A DNA stretch of 64,000 nucleotides, taken from positions 20,089,501-20,153,500 of the forward strand of contig NC_003283.11 of NCBI RefSeq assembly GCF_000002985.6. Reading direction: 5' to 3'. A model generated the notes under the pieces. The model made no database searches, was not told where the DNA came from, and saw only the letters and a list, made by a program, of their open reading frames with translations. The stretch is from Caenorhabditis elegans. Lineage: Eukaryota > Nematoda > Chromadorea > Rhabditida > Rhabditidae. Below, in pieces: positions 51,085 to 62,282 of the stretch (position 1 is its first letter; each line of letters begins with the position of its first letter). A program made the translations under genes and the position numbers.

Positions 51085-52930
51085 AGATGAGTTTTCGTGA
51101 GGGGCCCAAAACTTGAAAAAATTTTTTTTCCAAATTTTCCAAAAGTCAAACTGCTCTAACTCCGTCAGTTTTTCAAGCTTTAGCTGAATTTTATTGTCAA
51201 AATTTGCGCAAAAAAACGAAAATAGATTTACAAATTTATTAATTGAAACATTGAGGTAAAATGCTTTTTTGACGCTCAAAATTTTCAAAAAAAAAACAAA
51301 AAATGTCAAAAAAATTTTTTTTTCAAATTTTCAAAAATTCAAACTGCTCTATTACCTATCCAGTGGACGTTGACAGTTCGAAAATAGAAGAGACGCAGAC
51401 AAAAATTGTTCCCCGCAACGAAAACACGCCGGAGCCACGTGGTAGCTCATGTATTTGTGTTGAAGCATTTTCCACGTTGAGCTACCACGTGGCTTTGGCG
51501 TGTTTTCGTTGCGGGGAACAATTTTTGTCTGTGTCTCTTCTATTTTCGAACTGTCAACGTCCACTGGATAGGTAATAACTCCGTCAGTTTTCAAGCTTTT
51601 TAGCTGAATTTTAATGTCAAAATTTGCGCAAAAAATTATTATCGGTTTTTGACATTTTACATACTTATTAATTAAAAAGTTGAGGTAAAATTTTTTTTAG
51701 GCCCAAAATTTCCGAAAAAAAAAAAACCAAAAAATGTCGAAAAAATGTTTTTTTTCCAATTTTTGAAAATTCAAACTGCTCTAACTCCGCTAGTTTTCAA
51801 GCTTTGTAGCTGAATTTTAATGTCGAAACTTGCGCAAAAAATTAAAATTTTTTTAAAAACTTATTAATTAAAAAATTGAGGTAAAATTTTTTATTTTGAG
51901 GCCCAAATTTTCCAAAAAAACATGTAAAAAAATGTCAAAAAATTTTTTCTCCAAATTTTCCAAAATTCAAACTACTCTAACTCTGTCAGTTTTCAAGCTT
52001 TTCAGCTGAATTTTAATGTCAAAATTTACTCAAAAAAATTGAAATCGGCTTACAAATTTATTGATTGAAAATTGAAATAAAAGTTTTTTTGGGGCCCAAA
52101 ATAAAAAAAAAATTCAGAAAAAAAAATGCCAAAAAAATTTTTTTTCCACATCTCCAAAATTTCAAACTGCTCTAACTCCGTCAGTTTTCAAGCTTTTTAG
52201 CTGAATTTTAATGTCAAAATTTGCGCAAAAAATTAAAATCGGCTTACAAACTTATTAATTGAAAAATTGAGGTAAAATGTTTTTTTTTGAGGCCCAAAAT
52301 TTCCGAAAAAAAAATCCCAAAAAATGCCAAAAAAAATTTTTTTCTTCAAATTTCCAAAAATTCAAACTGCTCTAACTCTGTAAGTTTTCAAGCTTTTCAG
52401 CTGAATTTTAATGTCAAAACTTGCGAAAAAAAAATCATAATCGGTTTATATATTTTATTAATTGAAAAATTGAGGGAAATTTTTTTTGAGGCCCAAAATT
52501 TCCAAAAAAATTGTCAGAAAAAAATCCAAAAAAATGCCAAAAAAAAATTTTTTTTTCAAGTTTTCGAAAACTCAAACTGTTTTAATTCCGCCAGTTTTCA
52601 AGCTTTTTAGCTGAATTTCAATGTCAAAATTTGCGAAAAAAAATCATAATCGGTTTATATTTTTTATTAATTGAAAAATTGAGGGAAATTTTTATTGAGG
52701 TCCAAAATTTCCAAAAAAAAATTTCAAAAAATTGTCAATTTTTTTCCAAATTTCCAAAAGTCAAACTGTTCTAACTCCGCCAGTTTTCAAGCTTTTCAGC
52801 TAAATTTTAATGTAAAAATTTGCGCAAAAAGTATTAAGTCAAATTACAGTATCTAAAGATTTTTTGGCGTAGAGCAAAAATTTTCAAAAAAAAATTTCAA
52901 AAAAAAAAATGTCAAAAAAATGTTTTTTTC
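51085..52930. repeat. About 200-bp tandem array
   Basis: About nine diverged units with the core CAAACTGCTCTAACTCCG, then TCAGTTTTCAAGCTTT, TAGCTGAATTTTAATGTC and AAAATTTGCGCAAAAAA. Cores start near 51147, 51340, 51771, 51967, 52166, 52363, 52573 and 52754. One copy (51340) is split by a hairpin insertion. Confidence 0.85.
51352..51575. mobile_element. 224-bp hairpin MITE with TA target-site duplication
   Basis: Terminal inverted repeats start TTACCTATCCAGTGGACGTT and extend nearly to the centre (GCCACGTGGTAGCTCA against TGAGCTACCACGTGGC). Flanks read CTGCTCTA on the left and TAACTCCG on the right. Neighbouring array copies read CTGCTCTAACTCCG uninterrupted, so the empty site is known and the duplicated dinucleotide is TA. 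This fits the Tc1/mariner insertion style. Confidence 0.92.
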
Positions 52931-53552
52931 TCAAATGTTTCAAGAAAACTAGAGATTATGAAAGTGGTCAAAAAGAGTGTTTGTGTGGTTTGAGCATCTT
53001 CTTTTTCTTCTCTGGTTTACTAAAACAACTGTTCCAAACCGCCCTCCTGCTCATTTCCTATCTCTTTTTTCTATCTTTCCAATTCCACTCCAACCCCAAT
53101 TTTTTCACATTTTCTTCACAATCATAAGTGACACATACTTTGGTATGCATTGAACGGATATTTTGAAAAAAGAAAGTAAACCCCAATTTTTTCAGATCCT
53201 CCTAAAATGGTTTTATGGAAAATTTTCGATAAAAGTCGATCGATCAATTTGAAGTCACATTGAATTACTATGGGAAAATCGAGGAGAAACAAAATTTAAA
53301 TTTTCAAATAAATTTTTTTCAGAGTTTTTTGTAATTTTTGATTCAAAATTGAACATTGTTTTAATTGGAAAATGTGAGTGTTGGCTGAAAACATAACGAT
53401 TTGCAAAAATTGAAAAAAAAAAAAATCGCAGTTTTCTCGGCTTGAAAGATTGAACAATTTTTAGATTTTCCGCCATACTTTTTCGCAATTCTGTCTTCCC
53501 TCATCAATTGAAGTGAAAGTTTGGCGAATTATGCCATTTTGCCTAGGCCATA

Positions 53553-53840
53553 CTGTGTGTAGATTTACGGCGCGTTGCGTGTCGCGTCGCGGCTCGGTTT
53601 CAGTTGTAAAACTAAATTTATTTGTCCGTGTGAAGTACACGATTTTCCCATGCGTTTTCCTGTAGGCGATAGGCCCCAGAACCCCTTGCCACAACGCCTG
53701 CCGCGCCTTCTGTGCTCTCTTCATAAAAAACTCGCACATTTCGGCGAAAACTAAAGAAAAACGGCGAAAAACCGTGAAATCGGAAGGAAATTAAATAATT
53801 AAATCCTGGCAAAAGATATCTCCCGTAAATCTACACAGTG
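53553..53840. mobile_element. 288-bp inverted-repeat element
   Basis: Ends CTGTGTGTAGATTTACGG and CCGTAAATCTACACAGTG are inverted. The interior includes CGCGTTGCGTGTCGCGTCGC and TTGTAAAACTAAATTTATTTG, strings I associate with a very common C. elegans interspersed repeat. No intact ORF. Confidence 0.75.
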
Positions 53841-54532
53841 CGTTTTGTTTAGCGCGGAGTGTCGTTGCGCGGCAACATTTGGCGTTTGAAAAATCTCATG
53901 GGGACGGAGATAAAAATCGCGATTTCAATAATTAATATAAAATCAGGGAAATTTTTTTGAATTTTTTCACATCGATATTCGGAATCAGGGGCAAATTTGG
54001 ACTCATTTAAAAATATCGTTTTTCGTATGAATTTACTTCACTATTTTGCTGTTTTCTGTAAAAAAAATCCAAAAAAATTAGCAATGTGAAAAACTAATTG
54101 AAAATTGAAAATGAAACTAGAGATTAAAATAAACGAAAAAAGTTTATAAATTTAGCGTGACATTACAATGTGAAACTTCTTATCAATATTCCCATCATTT
54201 TTTATAAAAAATTGAATTTTTGATCATTTCTTTTTACTATTTGTTGATAAGCAAGGTGTACTTTAAATTTTCACAATAAAACGGTGAGTCAAAATTAAGG
54301 TATCTTCGCGACGTGTATGCTTTCATGCAGACGCCAAAACGCCTTCATCGCCCGCCTTGCAACTACCTGCGCCTGCTGTATAGGGCGGCGCGGAACCCAA
54401 AAAATGTCGGCCGCGGCGAGAGCGTTTTTTTTTGTTGAAAAAGCAATGTCCCCCAGAACTATAAAAATCTCTCATTATACCATTTCGGGCAAGTTTCAAA
54501 GAATTCTGCGTTAAATGAATCAAACTAAATCG

Positions 54533-54562
54533 TTGGCCGAATTCTGTGTTTTCTAGGCCACG
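54533..54562. promoter_or_regulatory. Paired TTGGCCGAATTC / GTTTTCTAGGCCA motif
   Basis: About 185 bp upstream of the next gene's ATG. Its reverse complement matches the motif in the dcs-1/sec-23 promoter (GGCCTAGAAAAC, a short spacer, TCGGCCA), with a shorter spacer. Possibly a germline promoter motif; inference. Confidence 0.45.
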
Positions 54563-54746
54563 TAGTAGATACCACTTGTTGTGCGCTTGACTAACATGCC
54601 TGAGATATTTTATGGAAGACATGTAAAAATTGAATAATGAAACACTCGCCGGTGAGATGGGAAGGCCCCAATAATACCAAAATGGCATGCTAAATTTAGG
54701 GAAGGAACATTAAACCTAGTTTCAATATTATTATTTTCAGATCAAT

Positions 54747-57465
54747 ATGGTCAAGAACGGAAGTAGAGCAATGCACTTAAAGTGCTTGAAAAGTTTGAAC
54801 TGTCCGAAAGCAGTTGCTGGAAGACTTGCAAATAATGAAGAGAGAAGGGAGCTGAAGCGACAACGAGAAGCGGTTAGTTTCGGGGGACTTTTCGATTTTT
54901 GTTGAGGTGGTGCGGGTGGGAAAATGTACAAAATGGGACATGCCATAGCATTGATAAGGAAAAACACAGGGGGAATCAGATAGTTCCCAGTCAACATTTG
55001 AAAAGTATATAAGAGTTATGGTGGTTTGTAAGAGTTGCAGGGGGAAAACTACACCACTTTTAGGTCCAGAAAAAACTTAATATTTGGACTGGAATTTGAT
55101 CAAAAGATCCTATTTGCTGAGACTTAAAAATGTCAAGACTTTAGGGAACATTTACTTATTTTATATGCAAAAGCTGAAAATTTCAAAACTGGGCCAAAAT
55201 GTTGTTACTCTCGTAAAAACTGCCACATTTTGCAGGGGATGATAGTTGATGAGCCAAAAACAAAGCACAAAATGACGCTCAGATCTGCAGCGAAGGTATC
55301 GGTAAGTTCAGAGAAATATATTTAAACAGATCTAAACCACCTTTTGTCTCAGTTATTTAAATTACAATAATCGAAAAATTACCGGATTTTGGTAGATAAC
55401 AAAGTCGTCGGATGTTCCGTCGATTTGTGATTTGAAAAAAAGTTCTGTAATTTTCTAAAAAATATCTTGTTCTCCGACAAAGACCTTTAAAAAGCTGCTT
55501 AAAACTACCCATATGACTCTAGATACCTCAACTTTGAGAAGCGAAATATCAAAAAATGATGCATTGAAAAACTGAAGAACACATCAAAATCTGTAATATT
55601 CCAATTGAGTGGAGTTGTACCTAGATTTGTGCTAAGTACACCCATATCAAAAGTTAAAAGTGTGATTTTAATAGAATATTATAGATTTTGATGTGATCTA
55701 CAAGTTCTCCATTGATCATTTTTTGATATTTTGCTTCTCGGAAAAGATTTTAATTGCCAAATGCATGAAAATCTTGGTTTCATATAGAAACTTCGCCATA
55801 GAGTCAGCTTTTTGTAATTGGAAATTGGTGATAAATCGGTCAAACTTTGAATCTGCTCAATAAAATGTGTTTTAAAAAATTGTGAAGCGATTTCATCACT
55901 TCCTCCGAGTTCCATTTTTCGAAAACTCGAATAATCGCGGAATTACGTCCAAAATTCGTTTAATAAGACAAAAGTGTGCGCTCGCTTATAAAAAACAAGC
56001 GAAAAAAGTTAATAGAAAATTAAAATCAAGAAATTTTTTAAATGCCAATTTTGGATAAGATCCGGAAACTGGGGATTTTACAAGATTTTCTCGTTTAAAA
56101 ACGTTTTTTACTGAAAGTAAAACCACTGAAATTTCTGAGAAAGTTTTTATTTAATTTGAAGATATTTAGTTAGAAGTCTAGTTTTTAGTTATCTATGCGA
56201 GTTTTTTATCGAATAAAAACTTCAATTATTTTTGAAAGTAATTTGAAAAATTTCGGTTTGATTCAACATTTTCAGATTTTTACCGAAACTAATCTGAAAT
56301 TATATAATTTTTTTATTGTAAAGCAATGGTTTATACACTTACTTTACATTTCAGTAAAACTTTTTTTGAAAAGAAAAAGTGGTGAAAATACGATTAAATC
56401 ATGTTTCCGAATGCTCTGGTCAAAATTTTCGATGAAAAAAAAATCAACTTTTTCAAACATTTTTTCTCTAAATAACCATCAATTTCAGCAAGCTCGGCAA
56501 CGCCGGAACGTCCGAGCATCATCATCGTCGTCTCGTGAATCCGTTATGCATGATCTTCAGTCGGTACGTTTTTGGAGTTTTCATAAGAATTCGAAGAAAA
56601 ACAGGAAAAAATTGCATCGTTTTTTGATTCTTTTTTTTCTAAAAAAAATACATTTTTTAGACAATTTTTCTATAAAAAACATCAATTTCAGTCAGTTCAA
56701 CAAAGCCGGAACGTCCGAGCATCATCGTCGTCATCTCGTGAATCCGTAATGCATGATCGAGGCTGTTATGAAGCATATATCATTGAAAGAAAAGAAAGTG
56801 GACAGGATGATTTTGTTGCAATTTGAAACACTCGTTCGAATGTGAGGAAATAGCGGCGGAGTCGCTTCTGCAATAGCGATTGAAGCAGCAATTCTTGGAA
56901 TACGTGTACCAACTTCTATTGCTGTGACTGGTGCTATAAATGAAGAGGGCGAAGTGCTCCCTGTAAGTTCTTAACTTTTATTTGAAAAAATCCAACCTAG
57001 GACTTTCATGGGAGGAAGGTGTGGGTTTGGGGGCTTACGACTACATAAAACCTGTCCACCTCACGCCGGCCTCCTCGCCTCCGATCTGAAAAATTAAATA
57101 CAAGACTCTTTTTAGAACACTTTTCTTCCAAGCGTTTCAAAAACTAGTAAAACAATGGCTTATTTTCAGGTGAGTGATATTGTCGACATGGTCACGCATT
57201 GCTTCGATGAGAACATTGAATCCGTGATTGTGCCGTTGTCTAACTACTCTGAAATACCGGAGCTACTAAAGCTCAGAGTTGAAGTCCACCCAGTGAAACA
57301 TCTGTCAGATGCAAGGAAAATTATTAGGTATTAACTCACTTTATTTCTATTCACCTTTCCTGTTTACAAATAGAATCCCGTTGACACTTATTCGCCACAA
57401 AGTAATCTCCTTATTCCAGAGATTGTGCTCAAAAGACAGCTACAACTGCAAACAATAAAACATGA
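54747..57465 (+). CDS. Ser-rich protein with Lon-protease-like C-terminal domain, probably broken or pseudo-enzyme
   Basis: Upstream exons: 54747-54872 (42 codons; basic, KAVAGRLANNEERRELKRQR), 55236-55301 (22), 56489-56563 (25, QARQRRNVRASSSSSRESV), and 56692 onward, a duplicate of the previous exon. All have phase-0 borders, and a TTTTCAG acceptor ends six bases before the ATG. Downstream exons 56847-56962, 57170-57327 and 57420-57465 read GNSGGVASAIAIEAA, AVTGAINEEGEVLP, ESVIVPLSNYSEIPE and VEVHPVKHLSDA, which align without gaps to the proteolytic domain of E. coli Lon. Ser of G-x-S-x-G is kept, but the position of Lys722 (43 residues on) is Met. An in-frame TGA lies directly before GNSGG and exon 4 is in another frame. 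Joining needs a weak 49-nt intron (GTGGAC to GTGAG), or the gene is a pseudogene. No AAA+ domain is present. Confidence 0.6.
56430..56760 (+). repeat. Duplicated exon-intron module
   Basis: The exon at 56489-56563 and the start of the exon at 56692 are near-identical (GGAACGTCCGAGCATCATC and TCTCGTGAATCCGT), and the upstream intron ends also match (ACATTTTTT, then AACCATCAATTTCAG against AAACATCAATTTCAG). A third, more diverged copy is at 62880-63035. Confidence 0.85.
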
Positions 57466-58699
57466 TCCAAGCGAGTCAAACACTTCTTCATTCGTCCGCT
57501 CATCTTCAAGTACCAGAACTTATACCATATCTGCCCATATTTATACCATATTTATACCATACCCATATTTGAGAAATAAATTTTCGGAATTTTTGTTTTT
57601 AATTTTTAGGCGCATTCATGGGGAAAACCTGTTTTAAAGGTATCTGTACGATTTTGGACGGATTTGTAGAGAAATATTTTCTCTACCTACTGTATGTAAT
57701 TTTGTGCAAAATATATTTCCAAAAAACGCTATTCTTGCCGAAACTCAAAAAAAAACACAAAAAAACTCGTGTCCACAATGTTTTAGTGTACAAATTTGAT
57801 ATGAAATGGTACGGAATGTTGATAATTTGACTCCGATTACTCGACTTCTTTAGTTTGTGTAGTTTGCTACATTTTCAACAAAGTTATGATTGTTTAAACG
57901 AAATTTGACAAAATTTTCAAACCTTAAAAAATTAGATCTATTATAGAATTGCCTGTCGGTAATTGCCGCGTACCCCTAGCTGGAACTCATGAAATTGTTT
58001 TCATGGATGATATACTGAATTTAGGTATCTTTAAAATTCGAGTAAAAATAAAATTGTTCTGTTGTGTATCATAAACAGGTTTAACAAAGTTTTGAAAATT
58101 GTGCCGGTTTTCCTTATCAATACTTTAATGACTGTCACAACCTGCACATTTCTAAAAATTTTTTATAAATTCGTTGTTTCCCCATTTTTGTTTGAATAGT
58201 ATCATAGTCTTTCTTTTTTCATTGGGATTAAAAATGTGAAAACTATCTATATAAATTTATGCATTGAGAAATTTCACTCATATTAGTTAAATTAATCTTT
58301 TTTTTGAATTTTGAATGTTAGATAAGATGTCATGTGTGTGTATTTTTTTTCTTATCAGCCATGGCTTCACCATCTCCAGTTTTTCTCCCCTATCAAATTA
58401 TCGATTTGCACTTCCTACTTTTTTTGCCTAAAACTCTCACATATTTTTTACGTTTAATAAAACAGTGCCTGCAAACATCATATATTCCTAGTCGTTTAAA
58501 TATGTTTCGCGCTTTATTCGATTTTGTCGTTATATTAGTTGTTTGCGTACTCCGTATTAGAGTTCACGAGCAGTTTTTTTTCCGTTTTTTTTCTCTTTCC
58601 AATTTTTTTCTCTTTTCTTTAAATGCACATATTTTTTTCATCGTTTTCACTTTCTTTTTACCTCTATCTGTTCCGCTCAACTTCATTGTTTTCCAGAAC
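57466..58699. other. Region between the Lon-like and USP-like genes
   Basis: Mostly T-rich. One orphan exon-like segment, 57947-58024, is listed separately. From 58360 (CCATGG just after a CTTATCAG acceptor) a T-rich frame stays open and in register with the next gene's first exon. Confidence 0.5.
57947..58024 (+). other. Orphan exon candidate
   Basis: Seventy-eight bases between an ATTATAG acceptor and a TTAG/GTATCT donor. One frame is open (phase 1 in and out), reading LPVGNCRVPLAGTHEIVF then MDDILNLG; both other frames have stops. More GC-rich than its surroundings. It could be a cassette exon or a relic of a gene copy. Confidence 0.35.
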
Positions 58700-60857
58700 A
58701 TGGATCCGCCACCAATTATTGATGTGGACACATCTCAAAGCGATTTCTCAAACAACGAGGTGTCCTCACAGCTCCTCTACCAAGCCAAGCAGGGCATTGA
58801 ACCAAATAATGTGTCTAACATCAGGAATGAGCTAATGCGTGGTCAACTTGGAGAACCTAATGAGAACAACCGACCGCCGCCTGTAGATCGTAGGGACGTT
58901 CCTGAGAATAACGAGCTTGGAAAACTGGTTGGTTGAATTACCATTTCTTTGACACAGATTTTTGACATAAGAATTAATTTCCTATAAACAAATTAAATAT
59001 AAATAGTTTTTGAAAAAACTTGATAGGTTTTATCTTTTACTGTTATGAATATCTTACAAACCCTGAACTTAAATCAATATGTCTCATTTTAGCCCGTTCA
59101 TTCAACATTGGACAACTTGAGCACGCTTTCTCCTGAGCCAGTTTCTACAGGTATTTTATTGGAAACAACTATTTTAATAACAATATAACATTAGGGTTCT
59201 ATAACAAACAATAATTTACTCTTTAGGCATCGATTCCGAAGGCAAAACCGCGAATGAATCAACAACACCGCTGCCGTATCTTTTATTAGAAAATCCCGAT
59301 CATTTATGTTGGCTCAACACCATTCTCAACATCCTACACAAAGCGAACGGTGTTCGGGAGAAATTTTCCACGTCCTCGACAGGTGACCCAATATGTGATA
59401 GTCTTGCGAGGATTTTCCAAGGAGTCGAAAAATCAGCGGAATCGCTGCGCTTGTTGCTGACTAATACAAAATTCCACACAGGTCCGCAAGATGCTGCAGA
59501 AGCCCTTATTTCTCTTATGCATGTGAGCAAATTAAATTTTTGGGGGGTCTGGGGTTTTTAACCATTAAAAAAAAATTGCCGAGCTCGGCCAATTCGGCTA
59601 ATTTAAAATAAAACAATGGAAAATCTAAGTTCACTGATTTTCGTTTTATTTTTGCCTAATGCGCATGTGAATTTCTTAAATAAAACATTTTTTAAAAACG
59701 CAAAATTTTTTAAAGCAAATTTTCATTTAAAATACTTTAAAGGTGGAGTAGCGCCAGTGGGGATTTTGTCTAAATACACTTATACTATTCCAAAACGACC
59801 AAATATCATTATAAAGACTCCAAAAAATTTTCGATTTTTCATAGGTTCCGGTTAAAGTTTTGACAAATTGCCAAAATTAAAAAAAAACATGAGATTTCGA
59901 GGAAATCCAGAATAATGTCGCATGTTCCGACAATGTTTTAATACAAATAATTAAAATTAAATTAAACAATAGAAAACGTAGGGAAAAAAAATGTTCCACA
60001 AAAATTCCAAAATTATGAGTGACAAAAACTGAGAAATTGCCACTTTTTGAAAATAAAAAATTTTCAAAAATTTTTCGAAAAGTTTTATTATATTCGGTCA
60101 TTTTGGTATTCGGTCATTTTGGCACCATAGGCTACTCCATCTTTAGGCAAACTTCAAAATTTGCCGCATATCTTTGGTAAGCATGTTTTTTCAGGACTTG
60201 AAGATGATGATCACGCCAGAACCGATCCGATTTTGCAGTGGTTGCAACACAATTTGGATGAGAGCCGTGGTGTGCACGCAATGTAAAGCAACTGGGTTAA
60301 CGGAAGGATTCTTACTCACGTATGAAGGAACACTTTTTTTGATTTCATGTGACAAAATCCCTGTCTTGGCGCCGAATCAAGAGTTCAAAATTGGTTCAGA
60401 ACGTGATTCAAAAATTGTTTCAGTCGGATATAGGCTGAATGCGTTTGCACAATTTATTAGTGAAGAAAAATTTGCGCACTATGTCGCATGGATTCGAAAA
60501 CCAGAAGCGAACAAGGAACCTACAACTGAAAATAATGATGAGTGTGAACATGATAGTCAAGACATTCAAGAAGATATTAATGAGGAGCAGAGAAAAATCA
60601 ACAATACGAATCCCACCATAGTGAATAACCAGGAAGTCTACGAGTGTCAGCAGATTGTTCCAGAAATTCCGGCAGAATATCCAGCTATCAATCAACACAT
60701 AGACAACAATCAAAATGAAAATATCTTCGAATATTCGATTGGGGAACATTTCATATGCGTCGACGATCATCAAATATCAATTGAAAATGTTAAATCTATT
60801 AAAGATTATCATATCAACGTGATGTTACTGGAGCCGTTTAAACAACCTGTCAAATAA
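58700..60857 (+). CDS. Compact ubiquitin-specific-protease-like protein
   Basis: Four exons join in frame: 58700-58927, 59093-59150, 59227-59522, 60195-60857, giving 414 aa. A TTTTCCAG acceptor ends three bases before the ATG. Residues 1-95 are acidic and polar. The peptidase C19-like part shows a Cys box (LENPDHLCWLNTILNIL, about 115-131), a QDA box (GPQDAAEALISLMH), a zinc-ribbon finger (CSGC at about 208 and CTQC at about 224) and a His box (FAHYVAWIRK, about 288). A roughly 100-aa acidic Asn/Glu-rich insertion follows, then FICVDDHQIS at the usual Asp box, with Cys where Trp or Tyr is usual. All three catalytic elements are present, but the domain is far shorter than the usual 300-350 aa and the Cys box lacks the GxxNxGNTC lead-in. 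Intron 3 carries a hairpin element. A divergent deubiquitinase is likely; activity is uncertain. Confidence 0.72.
59738..60145. mobile_element. About 408-bp inverted-repeat element in the USP-like gene
   Basis: Ends TAAAGGTGGAGTAGCG and GGCTACTCCATCTTTA are inverted. It lies wholly in intron 3, with the right end 49 bp before the exon 4 acceptor. The end motif TAAAGGTGG(A/T)GTAG is shared with the palindrome at 3590-4705. No ORF. Confidence 0.8.
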
Positions 60858-62282
60858 TTATCTACGCTTTCCACAATTCTCATAAGGTCCTAGATCTGCA
60901 CGTAAGATGAACTCTTACGGGTTTTCCATAAATTTTGTGTTTTTCTTATCAACCCGATGCTCATATTTATGTATTATATATTGTAATAATTGCTTACTTA
61001 TTTAGTAGTACTCTATGTATATTGAAAGCTGTTAAGACTTTGGGTAGTGTGTTTCACAGCATAATTATTTACAATTAGTGTCAGATAAAACATAAAAACA
61101 TTCCTCATCGTTCAGTTCTATTTACAAAAATTGTGTTTGAAATTTGAAAAAAAAAACATTCCCAAGTCACAAGAATTAATTGATAAAACGTGCACATACA
61201 AATCAGGGGTGTGCGGCAAATCTCAACATTTGTCGTGCTTGACAAACTCCCAAAAATCTGATACTTTTTGATGTTTTTTGGAGCACAAAAACTACTGAAT
61301 TCTTAACACACATCTCCTTCAACAGCCATACCGACTAAGCCGAATTGTATTGTTTATTCATTGATCAAATAGGTGGAACAACCGGTGATGGAAAGATAAA
61401 GTGGCAAGAGTAGAATAAATTAAAATAAAAGAGACCCGACAGAGTCCCTTGTAAGTTGGGAAGGGTATGCGAATTCAAAATTTACAAATATTTGATTCAA
61501 TTAAGAGGAAAAAAGAGAAAGAAGGGAGGAATTCGGGGGAGTTGTGCACAATTGCATTCCAGATTGGAACAACCTGGCTGAAGAACTTACGAATTTTTGG
61601 GTGACGGTGAATTAACAACATGAGGCGACGGTTAGAGCTAACAAACACAACAGAGCCACTGATGTCTGGAAATGCGCGGTTCCTGTTAGAATATTGTACA
61701 GTAGGAGAAGTTGCGCTTTGAGGCGCAGTGAGCGGGCGGTTTGCATATTTAGTATTTTTAAGCGATTTAAATATGATTGTGAGTAATTTGAGGTATTGAT
61801 TTCAGTAGATTTTGAATTGTATTTTATATTAAAACGTTGTAGTACTCGTTTGGAGATTTAATTCAACTTTTTTCTGATTTTCCCTGCTTTGTTTTTCTAA
61901 AAACTATTGTCCACTGTCTATGTTTACACCGCATAGGGCAAAAAAACGCAAATATTTTTTACGTAATTCGGAATAAATTTAGAAAAAGATGAAAACTGGA
62001 AAAATTCAAATGCAATATTATTTAAGCAAAATACCTACAAACTCTACTCCGCCTTCGAACTTAAAATATTGGGTATTTTGAATATTCTATAAGTAATTGA
62101 GTAGGAATTTTGCCATATGTTCATACTGATTTAAAGAATAAGTCATCACGTTTTATGTCAATTTCAGAAAAATTAGTTAAAAAATAGAAGCTTAAAAATG
62201 AAAAGTTAGGTCATGAAATAGTTAATCTCTAATGATTTTTAATGTGACTAAACGTTGTTACTTTAATCTGTCAAATTTACAG
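60858..62282. other. Intergenic region
   Basis: 3' flank of the USP-like gene, then sequence with a GGGGTGTGCGGCAAAT string (about 61205) typical of a Caenorhabditis repeat. Purine-rich tracts lie at 61500. A short ORF from an ATG at about 61660 is too weak to call. The first exon of the next gene may lie here but I cannot place it. Confidence 0.5.

Larger units (their letters stand above)
48944..54746. other. Repeat-rich intergenic region
   Basis: No gene supported. Contents in order: tRNA-like palindrome (49199-49462), a G10 tract (49980-49989), GGTACTGTAG-family copies (about 50150-50560), a roughly 200-bp tandem array (51085-52930) with an inserted hairpin element, an inverted-repeat element (53553-53840), and GC-richer sequence at 54290-54570 just upstream of the next gene. 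Confidence 0.55.

Noticed and set aside
51064..51594. ORFs of 80-90 aa around the hairpin MITE
   Set aside because: Two are mirror translations of the palindromic element itself; the other is repeat-derived.
53461..53812. Minus-strand ORFs of 92 and 64 aa
   Set aside because: They lie across the inverted-repeat element at 53553-53840, and I know the sequence as an interspersed repeat.
58700..60857. Viral or Maverick-type cysteine protease
   Set aside because: The QDA box, zinc finger and order of catalytic boxes fit USP; no integrase, polymerase or capsid genes are nearby.
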